A stretch of 64,000 bases of DNA from Paracnuella aquatica (GTDB taxonomy: Bacteria > Bacteroidota > Bacteroidia > Chitinophagales > Chitinophagaceae): positions 62,001 through 126,000 of the forward strand of contig NZ_QOWJ01000001.1 of assembly GCF_003332885.2 (NCBI RefSeq), given 5' to 3'. The translations under genes and the position numbers were made by a program. Within the stretch, counting starts at the first letter, position 1, and each line of letters opens with the position of its first letter. The notes beneath the pieces are model-generated. The model was not told the DNA's origin. It was given only the letters and a program-made list of their open reading frames with translations, and did not search any database. Positions 62,386 to 64,000 of this stretch are shown piece by piece.

Positions 62386-63122
62386 AAAAATCTTCATTGA
62401 TCATAGGGCGGCAGCCGCTTGCCGAAGCAATGGATGCGGGCCGTCCCATCGACAAAATTTTGTTGGCAAAAAACGCCGGCGGCGAAATGGCGGCTACCAT
62501 ACGTAGGTTGGCCAAGGACCGCAACATACCGGTGCAGGTTGTGCCCATTGAAAAACTCAATTCCATTAGCCGCGCCAACCATCAGGGTGTGATTGCGTTT
62601 GCAGCCTTGGTGCAATACCTCGACCTGCAACAAGTGATCGATCATGTGGTAGGACAGGGGCAGGTGCCGCTTTTTGTGATACTGGATGGTGTAACGGATG
62701 TGCGCAACATTGGCGCCATTGCCCGTACTGCTTTATGTTGCGGTGCACAGGCCCTCATCATCCCCGACAAGGGCGTTGGTGCATTGAATGAAGAAGCGCT
62801 GAAATCTTCGGCCGGTGCGCTGGAAAAAATACATGTGTGCCGGGTAAACAGTTTGATGAAAGCGGTGGACGAACTGCACATGAACGGCATTAAGGTTTTT
62901 GCTGCAGAAATGGAAGCAAAGCCGTTGCTGCACGAACTGGATTGGAAAGAACCGGCAGCAGTGGTAATGGGCTCGGAGGACAAAGGTGTTTATCCTGCGC
63001 TGATGAAAATCTGCGATGAAAAATTTCGCATACCCATGGCCGGTAGCTTCGAGTCGCTGAACGTTTCGGTAGCGGCAGGAATGATACTTTATGAAGCGAT
63101 GAAAAAGCGGATGGAAAATTAG
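62382..63122 (+). CDS. rlmB: TrmH-family 23S rRNA 2'-O-methyltransferase RlmB
   Basis: 246-aa SPOUT methyltransferase that modifies 23S rRNA (G2251 type). N-terminal substrate domain IIGRQPLAEAMDAGRPIDKI, then FVILDGVTDVRNIGAIARTA, GSEDKGVYPAL and IPMAGSFESLNVSVAAGMIL, the knot motifs. Start TTG in TTGA overlapping the NUDIX stop is preferred because residues follow the family from there; upstream codons are out of family. Confidence 0.9.
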   Translation: MKKSSLIIGRQPLAEAMDAGRPIDKILLAKNAGGEMAATIRRLAKDRNIPVQVVPIEKLNSISRANHQGVIAFAALVQYLDLQQVIDHVVGQGQVPLFVILDGVTDVRNIGAIARTALCCGAQALIIPDKGVGALNEEALKSSAGALEKIHVCRVNSLMKAVDELHMNGIKVFAAEMEAKPLLHELDWKEPAAVVMGSEDKGVYPALMKICDEKFRIPMAGSFESLNVSVAAGMILYEAMKKRMEN

Positions 63123-63129
63123 TCTGTGC

Positions 63130-64000
63130 ATGAATACCGAAATCCCAAATCCGCAATCCGAAATTCAGCTCGTTGAATGTCCCCGCGACGCCATGCAGGG
63201 TTGGAAACATTTTATCGAAACCGAAGACAAAATCAATTACCTGAACGCCTTGTTGCAGGTGGGTTTTCATACGCTGGATTTCGGCTCATTTGTTTCCCCG
63301 AAAGCCATTCCGCAAATGGCGGACACTGCAGCTGTTTTGGCCGGTCTCCACTTGTCGAACACAAATACAAAGTTGTTGGCAATTGTTGCCAATATTCGCG
63401 GTGCGGAAGAGGCAGCCGCGTTCGATGCAATTAAATATCTGGGTTTTCCTTTTTCACTTTCACCCACGTTTCAGCAGCGCAATACGAACAGCAATATTGA
63501 AGAAGCCGTGACGCGGGTAGACGCCATCCAGCTGCTTTGTCAACAAATGGGAAAGGAATTGGTGCTGTACCTGAGCATGGGTTTTGGCAACCCTTATGGC
63601 GATCCGTATAATCCAGATGTGCTGCTGCATTGGGCAGGTGAAATGGCCGCTAAAGGCATCCGCACTATTTCGCTGGCTGATACCGTTGGCGTGGCTACGC
63701 CGGATCAAATACAATTTGCGCTGCAAACTTTAATTCCGCAATACAAGGAAGTTACTTTTGGTGTGCACCTGCATTCGGCGCCGCACAACTGGCAGCTGAA
63801 GCTAACCGCAGCATGGGACGCCGGCTGCCGCAGATTTGATGGTGCCCTCAAAGGCATTGGCGGTTGCCCCATGGCCGCCGATGATTTGGTGGGGAATATG
63901 GACACCGAACAAATGCTGCGCTATTTTCAGAAACAACCCGGCTTGCTGCAGGTAAATGAGCAGGCGTTGAGCCGGAGCCTGCAACTGGCCACGGAAATAT
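63130..64000 (+). CDS. Hydroxymethylglutaryl-CoA lyase (partial, runs off window)
   Basis: 290 residues present of a TIM-barrel HMG-CoA lyase. The start MNTEIPNPQSEIQLVECPRD contains the substrate motif PRDAMQ (usually PRDGLQ), then VGFHTLDFGSFVSPKAIPQM, SMGFGNPYGDPYNPDVL, SLADTVGVATP, GVHLHSAPHNW (metal-binding His pair) and GIGGCPMA with the catalytic Cys. It cleaves HMG-CoA to acetyl-CoA and acetoacetate in leucine breakdown. It starts 7 bp after rlmB and has no stop in the window. Confidence 0.92.
   Translation, partial: MNTEIPNPQSEIQLVECPRDAMQGWKHFIETEDKINYLNALLQVGFHTLDFGSFVSPKAIPQMADTAAVLAGLHLSNTNTKLLAIVANIRGAEEAAAFDAIKYLGFPFSLSPTFQQRNTNSNIEEAVTRVDAIQLLCQQMGKELVLYLSMGFGNPYGDPYNPDVLLHWAGEMAAKGIRTISLADTVGVATPDQIQFALQTLIPQYKEVTFGVHLHSAPHNWQLKLTAAWDAGCRRFDGALKGIGGCPMAADDLVGNMDTEQMLRYFQKQPGLLQVNEQALSRSLQLATEI

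Noticed and set aside
1-64000. CRISPR array or rRNA operon
   Set aside because: No regularly spaced direct repeats and no rRNA landmarks seen.

Overview
The window reads as a Bacteroidota chromosome, most likely Chitinophagaceae or a close relative. The evidence is: TonB-dependent receptors with a carboxypeptidase-regulatory-like N-terminal domain, a DUF4270 lipoprotein, a remnant of a gliding-motility-type (CHU_C) C-terminal domain, panC/panD divergent from a short glycogen-synthase-domain protein, promoter-like TAnnTTTG boxes, few Shine-Dalgarno sequences and several GTG/TTG starts. No rRNA, complete tRNA or CRISPR array was seen.

Region 1 (1-9220) looks like the right-hand part of an integrative element. 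A tyrosine recombinase (7955-9079) lies next to a 3' fragment of a tRNA-His gene (9167-9220), the expected distal scar of integration into tRNA-His; the intact tRNA end would lie left of the window. Cargo includes a Crp/Fnr regulator, an F420-reductase-like dinucleotide-binding protein, two NTF2-like proteins, an alpha/beta hydrolase, a laminin-G-like secreted protein, the coupled pair TcmP + three-Cys-motif protein (Gp37/Gp68, DUF5131), a ribbon-helix-helix-like protein and an HNH endonuclease.

Region 2 (10102-13120) has an ion channel with an unusual filter, an MscS-type channel and a DUF2254 membrane protein.

Region 3 (13192-39211) is a metal/metalloid and redox island bracketed by two direct copies of a Csp-like copper-binding four-helix-bundle gene (about 93% nucleotide identity by hand, 25.6 kb apart). 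It holds a His-rich outer-membrane protein, a rhodanese, a thioredoxin with three identical Crp-type palindromes in the leader region, a five-gene RND efflux operon with a TlpA-like protein, an arsenic operon (arsR-arsM-64 aa protein-arsN2-acr3-metallophosphoesterase) with two ArsR-type operators, and then a less understood run: a 182-aa protein, three AhpD-like CxxC paralogues, a TonB receptor, an MFS transporter and a DUF3179 membrane protein, ending in a Cu(I) P-type ATPase and a CopZ-like chaperone. The AhpD/TonB/MFS/DUF3179 run is the best candidate here for an undescribed system.

Region 4 (39672-64000) is mostly core genome: a response regulator, a C-terminal processing protease, DinB, subtilase, OmpA-TSP3 porin, aldehyde dehydrogenase, BtuB-like receptor, pantothenate genes panB, panC and panD, polyphosphate genes ppk1-ppx, a flippase-like protein, a glycogen-synthase-domain protein, DUF4270, metK, NUDIX, rlmB and the start of an HMG-CoA lyase running off the end. 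Intergenic spaces here carry inverted repeats, including a 192-bp MITE-like element and a metK promoter nested inside the preceding terminator.
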